Assembly (NCBI GenBank): GCA_007922195.1
Contig: ML681998.1
Location: forward strand, 17,375,937 to 17,439,936
Direction: 5' to 3'
DNA: 64,000 bases
Source of the DNA: Podocnemis expansa
Lineage: Eukaryota; Chordata; Testudines; Podocnemididae
In this document: positions 50,392-63,278 of the stretch, piece after piece
Numbering within the stretch: position 1 is the first letter of the stretch
Layout: every line of letters starts with the position of its first letter
Made by a program: the position numbers and the translations under genes
Notes under the pieces: model-generated
What the model was told of the DNA's origin: nothing
Databases searched by the model: none
The model's input: only the letters and a program-made list of their open reading frames with translations

Positions 50392-50599
50392 ATTAATCTG
50401 AATGTCTGTGTGCTCAGCACTATTCAATAAACAATATAGTCTATGCATCAAACTTTATTTTTGTCTACTGCTGTGCTCAATATGTAGTCACTAGCTTTGC
50501 AAACTGTTCAATGTAATGAAGCTATAATCTGACTAGACTTGACAGGATTTATGTTGCTACATACCATAACAAAGTACATAAACTACAAGCACATTCAAG

Positions 50600-53500
50600 A
50601 AATGAGTTACTTACTGTAATTGGAAGTTTTGAGAAGTACAGTCCCTATGTGTATTCCATGTGCTGTATGCATGTGCAACATGTGCCGGAGTCTGTAGATT
50701 TGTAGCATGCAGTGTCTATTGGTCCCCAGGTGTGCACTAGATCTCATGCTCCTGAGAGAGGGTACAGCAGCAGTGCAAGTCAAACAGCCCCATAGCAATG
50801 GAGTGGGACAAAAGGTGTACACAACACTGATTTTCAGGATAGTAAGAGAGCGCCACCATTCGAGCTGTAGCTTATGGCTCTCCTGAAACAAAGGCATCAT
50901 TTGGATGTGTAGGGAGCAAATGAGTGGAAGGAAACCTTGCATGCAAGAGCAACTGGCCACAGCTCCAGAAAGCTGATATGCAGTCTGTACTCCCACAGAG
51001 GGACCATGTGCATGGACACTGTTCAAGTGGCACAATGGCCCAGAAGAGGCACATCTTTTAAAATGATAGCACTGGGAGTGGGAGTTGACAAGTGAACTCC
51101 CACCACTAACTCTTTTTGGTTTGGCCACCAAGCAAAGGAGGAATCCAGGGGGAATGGTCACCCTGGAGTTGGTATGGTGTTTGCTGGGTGAGCAGACTTT
51201 GAACCAAGCCTGCAGGCAATGTAGATGGAGCCTGGAGAACCACTTGTAAGAACATGCACACTTGTAGTCCCTAGTCAGTGGGAAATCAAAGAAGTTAGGT
51301 TGTGCATTATTTGAAACCTTTCTATGGGGAGGATGTCACCTGCAGAAACAGAGTCTAACATTGTCTCTACAAAAAACAAACAAGGACTCAAGTAGCACTT
51401 TTTAAAAGTGACAAATTTATCTATTGCATGAACCTTCATGGGAGAAAAATCCCACTTTGTCAGAGGCTTTGAAGATGGTGGAACTTACAGAATGGGAGGA
51501 AAACAAATGCAGGGAAGTGTAAATCATGGGATCAGGTCACAGTGTAACAGCACCATACGACCTTGTTTTGCTGAACTAGACTAACACAGCTACCCCTTTG
51601 GAAATTGTCTCTACAGAGTTTTTTGTCCTCATGTGGGATAAAATGGACTTCTCTCTGTTCACACAAACCTCTGGGGCCACAAGACTCTGAATGGGAAATT
51701 GAAGAAACAACCTGACCTCATATCAAAAGTGATCTTGACTCATTTATATATGGAAAAACTGTGTCCCCCTGAAGTCTCATTTAGGCTGCCACGCTGCTGT
51801 GTGTGTGTGGGGTGGGGAGAAATGCTCTGAGTGTCACTGCTAGTCTGAAAGGAAGGACCAGAACTGAAAGTGCTCCAGCCCACCAATAAACTGCAGGAAC
51901 TGGCAGGGGTGTTATGTGTAAAAATGTATACCTCACACCAATAGCCAAGAACCACATCCCTTCTTGAAAGGAGGAGGCTGAGCCTAGTGTAACTCCAAAT
52001 GAGCATGCTGAACCATCAGAGACCCACAGTGAGTGTCCTTATTTCACCTCTTTTGAGGACTAGGAAATACAAATAAAGCTCACTTCCTTGGTACCATAGG
52101 GACACATTTTATTGGCCCTCAGTGAAAGATATTCTGCTTCCTGATGGAGAATCATCTTGTAAGAGTGGTCCCCAAAAGGGAGACAAAGAGGAAGGGAGGG
52201 AACTCTGTTTATTAGTGATACTCTCTACTCTCCAAGACCAGACTGTTTCTGTTGTGATCACCCCAATGGAGAGCTGCTAAGCAGAGTCAGCCAGCCTCCA
52301 AGGGTGACTGAAGAGATAGGTGGCATCAGAGATAGCAAGTACTCTCAAACAAATGTCACAAGGGACTCCTAATAGTGGACTGGGAATAGGTTGTGGTGGT
52401 GATAGAAGGGGCTGAAAAGGGGAGGCTTCTGTGTCTTCCCTAACTTGTGGAGAGCATCAGCAGGACACTGGTAGTAGAATGCAGGAGATGGGCTGACCTT
52501 CTACTTCCTCCAGAGATACCTACAGATTGTTAGCTCCTCTTTGTAAGAAGTCCTGGCATTGCTTATGGCTTTCTGATGGGAATGGTGGAGGAAGAGGAGG
52601 AGATTCTCATCAGAACAGTCAGGACTTGAAGTTCCAGTTGAACATCCTTTCCCTCATATACCAGTGTAACTAGTTAGGAGAAGAGTGGAAAGACTCCTGA
52701 GTGGATCTTGGACATCTGATATAGGGATCCCACAGGCTCCAATGAGGACAAAGGTCCAGCTCTTTGAAGGGAGACCCCATGGAACCACTGGTCCTAGGGC
52801 AGTGTATACAATACATAATGGTATTGACTGTCAGTCCTGGACCACCTTTCTGAGTTTGGCTTTCCTTGTGGGGATTGAGGGATCAGCTGATCAAAATCTG
52901 AGTCCAAGAGCCGCTCTTGCTGGAATGGTGGAACTGTTAACCAGGGCAATCATGCCTGATGGTTGTCAGCGAAACCTCTTGATATCAAAAGATCATCATC
53001 TTCTGGTATAGTAATGTCCTTCAGGAGGGCTGTGCCAGAGAAGAGGGGCAACTGCAAGTAGGGGAGTAAGATATCATCCAATGCCACATAGGTTTCTGTG
53101 CCCCTCAGCATGCGAGGAAGGAGTTCTCAACTGTCAGCACAGACAATACTGGAGTGACCCAGGCCTCCTGGCATAACCCCCTGAATGTGCAAAAATCAGG
53201 GCAAGCTGCAAAACTAGGGTCCAAATCCCCAAACCACTGATGGGTAGTGCTTAAACCAGTCTCCCAGTCAGTAACAAGACATGCTTCTGATTCCCCACAC
53301 CAGTTATCATGAACCATAAGAAAACAGAAACAGCCACCTTTACTGCACATCTGCTCCTCTGGTCCCCACCTAGCCACTGAGTCTCTTAGAGAAAAAGGCC
53401 AGCCACATCAACATCACCCAGAACAGTATAGGCTTGGATCTTACCCCAAATGCCATGCTGCCAGCCAATCCTTTAGTAGCTACTACTAAAAGGAGTAATA

Positions 53501-54935
53501 CAACAAGAAAGGAAGCAAAAAGAGACGTTAAAGGATCAAAGTGAATCACATGCATACGAGTGTTCTAGAGTCCACAGAAAACAAATCCTTAAAGAATTTG
53601 GAGTTTGCAGGTTAGTCCAATTCCTCTAGCATACACCCAGCATCTGTATGGGCCTCAGTCCTTTGTTCAGTTGCAGCAGAATAGTTCCAGAGGAGGGTGC
53701 TGGTTGCAGATTGGAGACTGAAGACAGATGACAAAATGGAGTTGGGACTGCTGTCTTATCTCTGTCCTTCCTCATGCTGTGCAGTCTCTTTGCAAGCCAA
53801 AATGGAGTTGAGTCACATGGGCAACTCAGCAGCTCAGCAGGCTTCTCCCTGGACCCATTATACTTGGGAGTTTCTTTAACGGGCCATTAACAGAAACAAA
53901 AAAGTTTGTAGACATCCAGTCTGGGAGTGCCCTGGAATCCAATAACTTGAAACAAAACAAACCTATTCCTAACTTCTAATACAGATGACACCGACATATA
54001 AACCATCTATATGATTATAAAACTATAATCATTCCTAGCAGACTACCACCTTTCTGTTGGTACTTAACATGGCACACCACATATGGATTATTGCAAATAT
54101 GAAATATTAAATATGAAAGAATCACAAACAATCCCCTAACCCCAGACAGTGTCACATGAAGCATCTTTAGTCCTGGTTGTTTTTTGGTGGATGAGTCTAC
54201 ATTGCAGATTCTGGAGCTACACTTATGGACAGAATGTTAGATGATGGTCCTTGTGCTGAACCACTGATGGAAGCAGCAGATCCTTCTTCCTGCACACTTC
54301 ATCCTCTGGGTGTGTGTTTTTTGTTTTTTTTTTTGCTGGGGGGGACCTTCGGGTCATCATGAAAGGGGGTTGCTCAGCCCTGGTGAGCTTGGGGAAAGCA
54401 TGCATCTCTTAGGAATGGTCTTCAATGAAGATCTCTGCCTTGTACCCAAGAGTGTCTCTTGCTCCTCTGGGAAACACTACAATAGTCTAAGTTTAGAAAC
54501 TCAGGGTGCTGCTCTTAAGCATGTGCACAAAAGAATGCTGCTTGTTTAGTGAGGCCAACGTACAGGGGTTCTCCCTGGCCAAGATCAGATAAATATCCTA
54601 TGGCCTTCTCCATTAAGTGTCTTCAAAGACACAGCTCATGAACATGTTAAGTCCTCCATGGAAACACACAACAAATGCTGCACTTTATATTTTGGCAGAC
54701 AGACACTGTGGTGTTCATCACTGAAGATGACAGACATAGGGTAGGAGATGCAGTTTTTGAAGTCCAGGACTTAGACAGTCCCTGACTGACTGGGGAGGCA
54801 ATCCCAGATCTGGGAGGACAAGGTCAATGGACACTGCTTGCTAAAGTCTTTGGACTCAGGTACATGGTGCATGTGGGTGCTTCACATGTGAAATACACAA
54901 AGGGACTAGAACTTAAAGAAAAAAAAAAAAAAAGA
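50600..54935. repeat. Candidate 4.3-kb element bounded by inverted sequences
   Basis: At the left, AGTCCCTATGTGTATTCCA (from 50639) and GCATGTGC occur; at the right, the reverse complement of 54870-54907 reads AGTCCCTTTGTGTATTTCA with ACATGCAC beyond. The two are thus inverted and similar for about 40 bases. No transposase or reverse transcriptase was recognised in between. It could be one DNA transposon or two copies of a smaller repeat facing each other. A Penelope insertion at 51372-51603 is nested inside. A 15-A run sits at 54919-54933. Confidence 0.4.
51372..51603. mobile_element. Penelope-like insertion with internal inversion and 12-bp duplication
   Basis: ATTGTCTCTACA flanks both sides exactly (51360-51371 and 51604-51615). 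The left part (to about 51561) is the family tail in minus orientation, starting at the TTGTTTGTTT point. The right part (about 51562-51603) is the terminus GACTAACACAGCTACCCC in plus orientation, starting at the same point of the element. The two parts together cover the 3' region once, with its 5' portion flipped. Confidence 0.85.
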
Positions 54936-55419
54936 CTTGATACATTATTACCCAAACCCCAAGGAATTTAAGTACCCCCCCCTTAAAAAGATTAAGATAC
55001 AATTTAGACAGCTTAGCACAAGCGTCATTATTCTGCCACTTAATCTCAGTTGCAATTTAATTCTACACCTATGATGAAACAGCAGAAAATACTTATTATG
55101 GTTAAGAGTAATGTCCAGTAATTTTCAAAGACACACTATCTCTACCTTATATAACATTATCCTGACAGCTTTTTTGCCACTTATTTTAGGCTAGGTTGGA
55201 CCTCGTAATTTTAGGTAATGAACATAATTGACCGTTCCACCTTGAGAAGTGACCAAAGCATGAAATTTATTCTGTGTGTTCCTCAGCTGAGAAACCACCA
55301 GCTAGTTAGTAAATTATGGCACATGTGCGCACACACACAGTTTGGACTGTTAAAGCATAACATACTCAAGATAACGTCCAAAAACAGACTGTGAAGATTT
55401 ACAAAAGGGTTTTCACAAA

Positions 55420-56333
55420 ACTAGGTGACTGGACAACAAAAATGGAAGATGAAATTCAATGCTGATAAATGCAAAGTAACACACATAAGACGACAATCAA
55501 CTATACACGTAAAATGAAAGCAGTGTAAATTAGCTGTTACCACCCAAGAAAGATCTTGGAGTCATAGTGGATAGTTCTCTGAAACCATCCACTCAATGTG
55601 CATCAGCAGTCAAAAAAGCTAATAGAATTGTAGAAACCATTATGAAAAGGATAGATAAGAGAAAGTATATTGCCTCTCTATAAATCCACAGCATGCCCAT
55701 ATCTTGTATGCTGCATGCATGTCTGGTTTGCCCCTGCTCAAGAAAAGTTATATTGGAACTGGAAAAAGTACAGAAAAGGGCAACAAAAATTATTAGGAGA
55801 ATGGAACCATTTCTATACAAGGAGAGAAATAAAACTGGGACTTTTCAGCTTGGAAGAGAGACAACTGGGGGGGGGGGGGGGGGAAGATGATACAGGTCTA
55901 TAAAGATCATGACTGTGTAGAAGAAGGAAATGTTATTTATTCCTTCTCATAATACAAGAACCAAATGAAATTAGTAGGCAGCAGGTTTAAACCAAACAAG
56001 AGGAATTATTTCTTCACACAACACACCATCAAATCTGTAGAACTCTTTGCCAGATGTTATGAATTCCATGACTAACAGGATTAAAAAAACAGAACATGTC
56101 AAGCTCATGAAAGATAGGTCCATTAATGGCTGACCCAGGATGGGAAGTGATGCAAAACCATGTTCTGAAGCGCCCACAGCCCCTATGCCAGAAGCTGGGC
56201 ATGGGCAACAGAATGGATCACTTGATTGCTTGTTCTGTTCATTTCCTCTGACATACTTGGCACTGGCTACCATCAAAGACAGGATTACTGGACTACATGG
56301 ACCACTGCCTCACCCAGTATAGCCATTCTTACA
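55420..56333 (+). mobile_element. Old CR1 LINE fragment, 3' half
   Basis: The plus strand encodes MKFNADKCKVTH, LGVIVDSSLKPSTQCASA then VKKANRI, and LGLFSLEERQ, aligning with the CR1 at 30280-32060 ([38 protein letters not shown]). Frames are broken many times, and a 17-G run lies at 55867-55883. The 3' end GGACTACATGGACCACTG, then CACCCAGTATAGCCATTC, is that of an older CR1 subfamily. Confidence 0.8.
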
Positions 56334-57000
56334 TATTTTAAGTTTACCTGGTGCTTTAGCAATGTGGCAGGTATGTACTTTCCCATGAGGTATCACAGTC
56401 ATCTAATGTAATTGTTCCTAATGTCCAGCAAAATGAGGTTTCTCTCAGAGATAGTTTTTGTTTTTAAAAGTCCATTTTGCAGTGCAAGTGCTTTTTCTTC
56501 ATGTAGGCACTGTATTTACTGGAGTTATGAAGCTGCAGTCTGATCTTCAGTTGAAGAGTAGGAGTTAACCCATGGAGATTTAAAGTAGTCCTTTGGTGGC
56601 ATCTGAGGCCTGAACTACTTCTCTAGGAACATGTGTTCATTCTCATCTTTTTGGTAAAACTAACCTGGTAGAAAAGGTTCCTTAATTCATCAGAAGATGT
56701 TTAAGCAATGCCCTATTTTGGTCAGCTGCTTCTAGTTCTTAATGTGTACACTGATGTAGTTTTTAGTAAAAGTGAATATTGCCATCTTGGGACTCTGGAT
56801 AATTAATATTGTACCCGTGGAAGGTTTCTGCAGTACAGTGTTCTATTTAAAGTATTTCTCGTCTGACAAACAAGGACAGGTCATGAGGAGCGTGCTCACT
56901 TGTCCTAAAGATATCAGTTGCTCATTAACACCAATATACCTAATTGAAGAGAAAAGTTCGTATGTATTCCAACCTTTATCAAAGGTTTCTTTCCTAGAAC
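56334..57000. other. Intron, nothing recognised
   Basis: No exon, repeat end or RNA feature visible. Confidence 0.5.
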
Positions 57001-57008
57001 ATTTAAAC

Positions 57009-58115
57009 CAGTGGTTCCCAACCTGTGGTCCAGGGACCTCTGGGGGTCCATGAACACATATGGCCCTAGCTGCTGCTGGCTAACGATCCATGTTGAAGGC
57101 CTCCAAATCAGGGGTTTACAGTCTGCGGGGACAGATCTGGCCCACCAAAGGTGCTGATCCAGCGCACAGAGCTACTGCCTGGGTTGTCCCTGGAAGCTGT
57201 CTGCAGCAGGGAACACCCAAAACAGGCCCCAGGCACAGCAGGGCTAGGTGTGCTTCTGACTCACTCACACGATCTGAGTCATAGTAAAGGAGAACAAAGG
57301 AAATACTCCAGCCAATCCCAGATCAGCTCTACTGTGGTCTGCCAACCAACCAGAGTCTCAGTCACAGAAGGCTAATCCAGCTCCAGAGAGCCACTGCACT
57401 GCCCCCACCCCATCCCAACTGTTCACTGCCATTCAGCCAGCTAGCATGCTAATCTGATTGACAGCACATTGCACAACTCACACATTAAAAAAAAAAAGGA
57501 AAAAGTGGCTGGGGCCCACACAGGAACAAGCCAATGAAAGGCCAGTCAGGACTGCACCAATGAAAGGCCATCATTCTGAATGACTGACAGTGGTGAGTGG
57601 GAAGGGGAGAGGCAGGAGCTCAACCTTCTGCCTGTGACTGAGAATGATTATTTTTGCCTGCCACCACAAGGTTGGGGAAGTGGAAAGGGAAGGGGAAGGG
57701 GTGGTGGGAGGGTGTCTGGGAGCCAGCGTGGGGAAGAAGGGCCCATAGGGTAGAGAAAAGGGAAGTTGTGGGAGAGCCTGCAGGGCTGGAGAGCAGAAAG
57801 GGGAGCCCATGCCGCTCTGCACATGGAGGAGGAAAGGGCTGGGGAGCCCATGCAGCTACATGGCCTGCAACAGGTGTCCTGCCTTCCAAAGTGGCCCCCA
57901 CATTGAATGAGTGTGACACCTCTGCTCTAAATGAATTGTATTTTCCTGCTGTGAGCAGCCACACTATGGATATGTCTCAACCCCTTAGGAGCAGGCAGGG
58001 ACCAGGTCCTCCACTGCCTGCAGTCACTCCCCAGTAACTATCATCATCATTTGGGGGTCCATGAAATTTTTTGACATTAAAAGGGGTCCTCACTCAAAAA
58101 GGTTGGGAACCACTG
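57009..58115. mobile_element. hAT element, CAGTGGTTCCCAACC group, carrying a nested hAT
   Basis: The ends CAGTGGTTCCCAACC and GGTTGGGAACCACTG match those of 1591-1995, as do GGGGGTCCATGAA near the left and AAAAGGGGTCC near the right. Flanks ATTTAAAC and ATCTAATG match at 5 of 8. It is interrupted by the element at 57109-57924. Confidence 0.82.
57109..57924. mobile_element. hAT element nested in another hAT
   Basis: CAGGGGTTTACAGTC on the left and GAGTGTGACACCTCTG on the right, flanked by CTCCAAAT (57101-57108) and CTCTAAAT (57925-57932), 7 of 8. 816 bp, GC-rich inside, no transposase seen. Confidence 0.75.
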
Positions 58116-58123
58116 ATCTAATG

Positions 58124-60309
58124 CATTGATTACTGTTATGGTATCCAGTAAGTGAAAACCTCTGAAGTACTACTAACATAAAACTCAGACCTCAATTTTG
58201 AAAGAAACTTTAGAAGGATCAAAAATTACAAGTCCTGAATTTGTAAATCTCTTGGACTGAAAAAATGAGAGTTTAAGAACTCAAATCAGTGTCGTGCTAG
58301 TTTATAGCACAGCTGATGCCTTTTATTTAACACTAATACCAAATTTGTTTATTTTACAATGTTCTACTCAAAATAAATTCATTTTACTAGAGAATGAACT
58401 GGATTAAAAAGTACTGGAGGAGAATTTATTGCATTTTACTGATAAGTCTTACCACATTTGTCTTTCTCAGGCTGTGCCCTCTTTTACACCACCTATCCCA
58501 GTGTACTGGGGTCTCATCTTCAGTTACATCCCACCAAACACCCATGTCTGTGAGGCCTACAGACATTATACCACTTTATCTGAAAACTTACTTCATATAA
58601 ACAAGTACTCCTATTTCCACCTCTTTTTATCCTATGTTATAAAGCCCCTCAGGCAGGCAGTTAGATCTATGTCTTGCACAGCACCAGAGACTGGCAACTG
58701 AAGTCTGGCTATAATTTGGAGATACTGCTAAGATTTCTTCAGTATTATCAAAGTTGCAGTAACTAGCACTTAAGCCCCAGCCAGGATCAAGGTCCCTGTT
58801 GTGTGAGGTACTGTAACTGGAAGTGCCTCTGCCCAAAAATGCTGTTAGTCTAAAAAGGCATATAAGTAAAATCACCACATTTGATGGAAGACCCTTATCA
58901 TATTAAGTCCATCTGCAAAATATCCATTACAAAGTAGTCTCATTTCTTTAAGATGGAACAGTAGGGACTGGAGTAAGAAAGGATCAGATAAAGAGACAGA
59001 ACAAAGAGCAAGACAGGTAACAAAAAATAGAGGTGGCCAGCTGATAGGTGATTACTGCCTCTCCATTTGCCTTTCTGTGATATAATCAATGTCCATCAAA
59101 TACTTTTGAAGATTTAGCATATTTGATCTCATTTAACAGTACTTGCATACTTTTGAAAGATGACGGTTTAGATCTATAAGATACTTCCCCAATTTCCAGT
59201 GTTATTTAATCAAGAACTGGCAATACAAGATGAAGTGAAACATTATCCAAACTGCTTGACATCTGGACTCCTTTGAAAGCAATAGCATCTGGGCATTCCG
59301 CAACATGTGCCACTAGCTGCCCTGCAGCTTAGTGCAAGTATATTTTACAGCATTATGGATGTAATGTTTCAAATACACTGTTTAATACCTTTTTCTCCCT
59401 ACCAATGAAATAGGGAAGGAAAATATGTTAGCCAATCGAAATTGAGTTATTTTGCAGTGTGCACACAATGCAAGGAGAAAAGATCTACGTTGAATCTATG
59501 TTCCAAATAGAATTTTATATTAAAACTCAACTTATGAGTATGCTATCATACTATAGCTATCCCATAGCTATCCCAGTGACATTCCTTTTTAGGACTGTAC
59601 ATCTGCTTTTAAAGGGTCTCATCTTGATCAAATTATGACAAATTTAGTTATTTTCTTTTGCAACATGTAGTGTTAAATATACTGAATTTGTAGTTATGAC
59701 TACTTTTCCATACAGCAATCATTAAAGATCAGTTGTGTCTATGAAGAACACAACCCATCAGCTGGAAATATAAATTTTCTGGCTTCTCTCCATGCATTAT
59801 CTTTCTCCTTCTGCAGCGGGAGAGGTAGAAAGCAATTCTCACCCTTGACGAACGTCAATGGCAGCACTGAAAGACTGATCAATCAAGCTCTCTCAAAAAC
59901 TGAAGCTATTGCCAATAAAAAGGAATCCAAGATCTCGGTTTTCTCCTTGTTTGAGGATTGCATAGGTACTACATACATCGCATTCCCACTCTACAGCCAT
60001 CTTCTAGAGGAAAGCTTCTTCAGATGCTCTTGCTTACAAGAATTCTGTCAAGAAACTTTAGGGTACCTTGTACTTTACTAGTAGAAATAAAACACTTCCA
60101 ATTTTTTCAGACTAATAACTATAGGAAGTCTGACAAACACCTGTTTTATCAGGACTCAACGTGACTTTCACCAATGGTTAAAAATGTTAATTAATATACC
60201 TGAGCAAGTCAGATATACAACTATGTAGCAAGTAGAGGAATCCACTTCTGAAGCACATTTAAGATAGGCTGTTCAAATGGAAATTTATGTGAGCTTTATC
60301 AAAACTGAT
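58124..60309. other. Intron, nothing recognised
   Basis: No repeat ends or exon that I can support. The 78-codon frame at 59845-60081 has no known domain. Confidence 0.5.
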
Positions 60310-60432
60310 TACTAGAGGCAGTGTGGCCTGGCCCTAGCGGAACAAATAGTTGTTAGTGAGGCAATCCTAAAAGTGTATTCCTAATTGCCATTTGTCTTAG
60401 TTACCCACACTGTGAAGTGGGGATATTACATT
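60310..60432 (+). repeat. Degraded MIR/L2-like SINE
   Basis: GAGGCAGTGTGGCCTGG at the left and CTTAGTTACCCACACTGTG, then AAGTGGGGATATTA, at the right resemble the two ends of tRNA-derived MIR-type SINEs. The middle has decayed. Confidence 0.5.
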
Positions 60433-61830
60433 GGGAGGATTAGCTAGTGTCCTTCAGTGCTCTCAAAATATGCAGTACTATAAAAATGTTTTAGTATTAA
60501 AAATTGGCTTGGCACTGTACCTTTTTAATCCCTTGAATAAACACAAGACATCTTCTAAATTAAGCTTGTGGGAAGATAGTGTTTCCAGCTGCCTTCAGTA
60601 CATTGCTTCTCCAGAACCCAGTTCCTTACACAGAAACTGACGATTGAAACAACTTATTAACCTGTTTTGATGAGGCATCCTGACAAATGGAAGTATCGAA
60701 TGTATGCAAAGAGAATGTAAATCTACCAAGATTGTCCTCCAAGCCAAAAGAAGTGATCTAGTGATGGGAAGAAACTAAAGCCTTCAAATCCACAACATGG
60801 AAAAAGGACCCTTTGGCTTTGGAAAGGCTATAGAGCAAGCTCTCCAAGTATCTGCTCACACCAGCAAGCAGCAACAGCACTAATCCAATGCTTAATAAGC
60901 AGAGATTTTAAGTTTAACTGGGCTGGTGCTTTACAATCAAGCATCTGATTCCCCTCCAGGTGCAGTATGGAGGTTTATCCAATCCTATGCTGCTACCAAC
61001 ATAAATTCCTGTTCTCCACATTCAAAAAGGCACTGTTTAGACTCCAATGAAAAATGTTAGTTTTCTTCTAGTGGCATGCGTAAGTGCAGTAAAACACTCT
61101 CAGCTGGCCTGTGTCAGCTGAATTGGACTGTGGGTCTATAAAAGTGCATTCAGTCTGAGCTTGAGCCCACTCTGAGACCCTGAAAGGGTTGGCATTCCGA
61201 AAGCCTAGGTTCCAGCCTGTGCCCAGATGTCTACAACCTGAGTGCCATAGGCCTGAGTCAGCTGACATTGGCCAATCACTGGCATTTTATTCCAGTGTAG
61301 AAATATACTTGCAGCATCTGAATGACAAAATGAGAGCAGTTGCTATCTGCATCAGCAATAGTATAGGCTGCCTGAGAAGTACCACAATAGAGGTTCTGTT
61401 AAAAACAGACTATATTCTAAACTGCACTGCATTTAGGTTTTAAGGATTTACCATATCCTGGGAGCTTCCAGTGAGAAGTGATGCAACTCTAAGCAGCTAA
61501 GTGCCTCTCCCCAAGCTATTGTGAAGGATGCACATGAGGTAAACAAGCACACCTCCTCTTCCATCTCCCAAGTTAGCTACTGCTGCAGCACACTGATCTG
61601 AGGCATCCTCTGCTGAGTGGGGGAAAAAGCTCCCTGTCCCTCTTCTCTGTTCTTAGATGAGGGCTCTCCTTCTTTCTGATCCCCCTAAGTTTCCTTCAGA
61701 TTTTTGCTCCTCAAAACTTTCACCAGCATGGCAAAAGTATGCTTATCCTACCAACTTCAATGTTCCTGCCTATACAATTTGGAGGGCAGCACAATAAAAT
61801 TAACAAGTCATAGCAAATGCATGCCTCCTA
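60433..61830. other. Intron, nothing recognised
   Basis: Short open frames only, without motifs or repeat ends. Confidence 0.5.
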
Positions 61831-62011
61831 CAGTGGTTCTCAACTGTTGCAGGCCATGACACGATTTGTGGCATATTACAACCCTATAGGGCTCACAAGC
61901 CCACCCACCCCAGGCTGAATCCAGCCATCTCCTCCGCTCTCTGTGACATGCTTACCACTTTGTGGCGACACAGTAATTAATGTGTCCTGACACAATGATT
62001 GAGAATCACTG
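61831..62011. repeat. Short hAT element, TTCTCAACC group, copy 5, inverse orientation
   Basis: CAGTGGTTCTCAACTG at the left and ATGATTGAGAATCACTG at the right. Inside, GGCTGAATCCAGCCATCTCC is the reverse complement of the inner box in the copies at 34560 and 37750. Confidence 0.75.
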
Positions 62012-63075
62012 CTCCAAATGCAGGGGGTCGGAGGGAAAAAGAGTCACAAGCGTTAGGCAATGACCAAATACTTGTCAGTATTTTTTTTGCTGTTGTCAGC
62101 ACTCAGTTTCCTACTTGTCACTTAAAAAATGACCTTGGCAAGTTCTTGTAAATTCCTTGGAAGCATATGCTCTCAGATGCCTTCATATAGTACCAAGCAC
62201 TGTGCATAGCTCTTCTTATTCAGGCTAGACATTAGACTCAGGCTATAATTAAAGAGGGGAAAACAAAAGAATCTGAAAGATAACTTTTCACTTCCAAATC
62301 CTGATTATTCCATGAAACTGGTACTCACTTCTTAAATGTTCCTGTTTGCACTCATCAAGGAGACCTCTCAACCCCATGATGACTGGTGCAACAATTATAT
62401 CAAGCTAGATCATTGACAGAACACTTAAATATTAACATAATATCCTTTCCTTCATCTATACAGCTTTCTTGTTAAGAATGAGCCACATATCTTGACTGTA
62501 CTGGAATCCGGATCCTTTGCTACTGTGTTAGTAAGCCAAAGTTCCATAAATTTGCAGATGAATTAATAGAAGCCAATGCAGCTATTCCAAATTGTATTAC
62601 ACTAAACAGATCTAGGTATTCAGTAGTCCATCTCAGACTCAAAGTTATCTATGAGTGACATGGCATTTCAGTTCTGCTCTGCGATATTGGAATTGTTAGC
62701 AGTATATTAATAGTTTGATTAGGAACCATTTATTACATAACTAAAGAAAAAACTACTTTGTTATTTCAGCCAGTTCCTACCCTTTTGTGATAGGGGGTGG
62801 GAGGAAGAGTTCAGACTTGTAAAGCTACAATCAGGAAGTACTTCTCACCTTGCTCTTAATACTTCGGCAACTACTTGCTGCTGAAGCCTAATGGAAGGAC
62901 TGGTTTTAAACATGAGGGGACCTCATTTAGAGCCTTAATGAGAAACTAAAAGTTAAACTATAGTTACTAACCTCCGGGGCATATACCAGTTACCTCCAAT
63001 CCATCCCTTGTAAACCCGAAAGACTAAATTTAAATTCACCAAGTTAGAATTTTTACCATTATGCAGCATATAACA
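62012..63075. other. Intron, nothing recognised
   Basis: AT-rich, no supported feature. Confidence 0.5.
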
Positions 63076-63083
63076 GTCTAAAC

Positions 63084-63270
63084 CAGGGGTGGCCAAACTT
63101 ATGGAACTCAAGAGCCACACAAGCTGATTATTAAACCTTCAAGAGCTGCACTGAGGCATACAGCCATATACTTTTACCTACTAAATTGATCTGCTGACCT
63201 TCTTCTGCAAGCCACACTTTTTCACTCAAGAGCCGCATGTAGCTCCCGAGCAGCAGTTTGGCCACGCGTG
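63084..63270. mobile_element. hAT element, GGCCAAACT group, perfect 8-bp duplication
   Basis: CAGGGGTGGCCAAACT on the left and AGTTTGGCCACGCGTG on the right, flanked by GTCTAAAC at 63076-63083 and 63271-63278. 187 bp, the most complete short copy of this group in the window. Confidence 0.92.
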
Positions 63271-63278
63271 GTCTAAAC

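Noticed and set aside
50607..51161. 184-codon minus-strand frame
   Set aside because: Starts within the inverted-end repeat and shows no family motif; it may be a repeat-derived frame but cannot be assigned.
59813..59970. Exon-like segment with CTTCTGCAG before it and ATAG/GTAC after it
   Set aside because: Splice-like signals of this quality are common by chance. The translation does not match residues 1-98 of 14-3-3 zeta or any protein I know.
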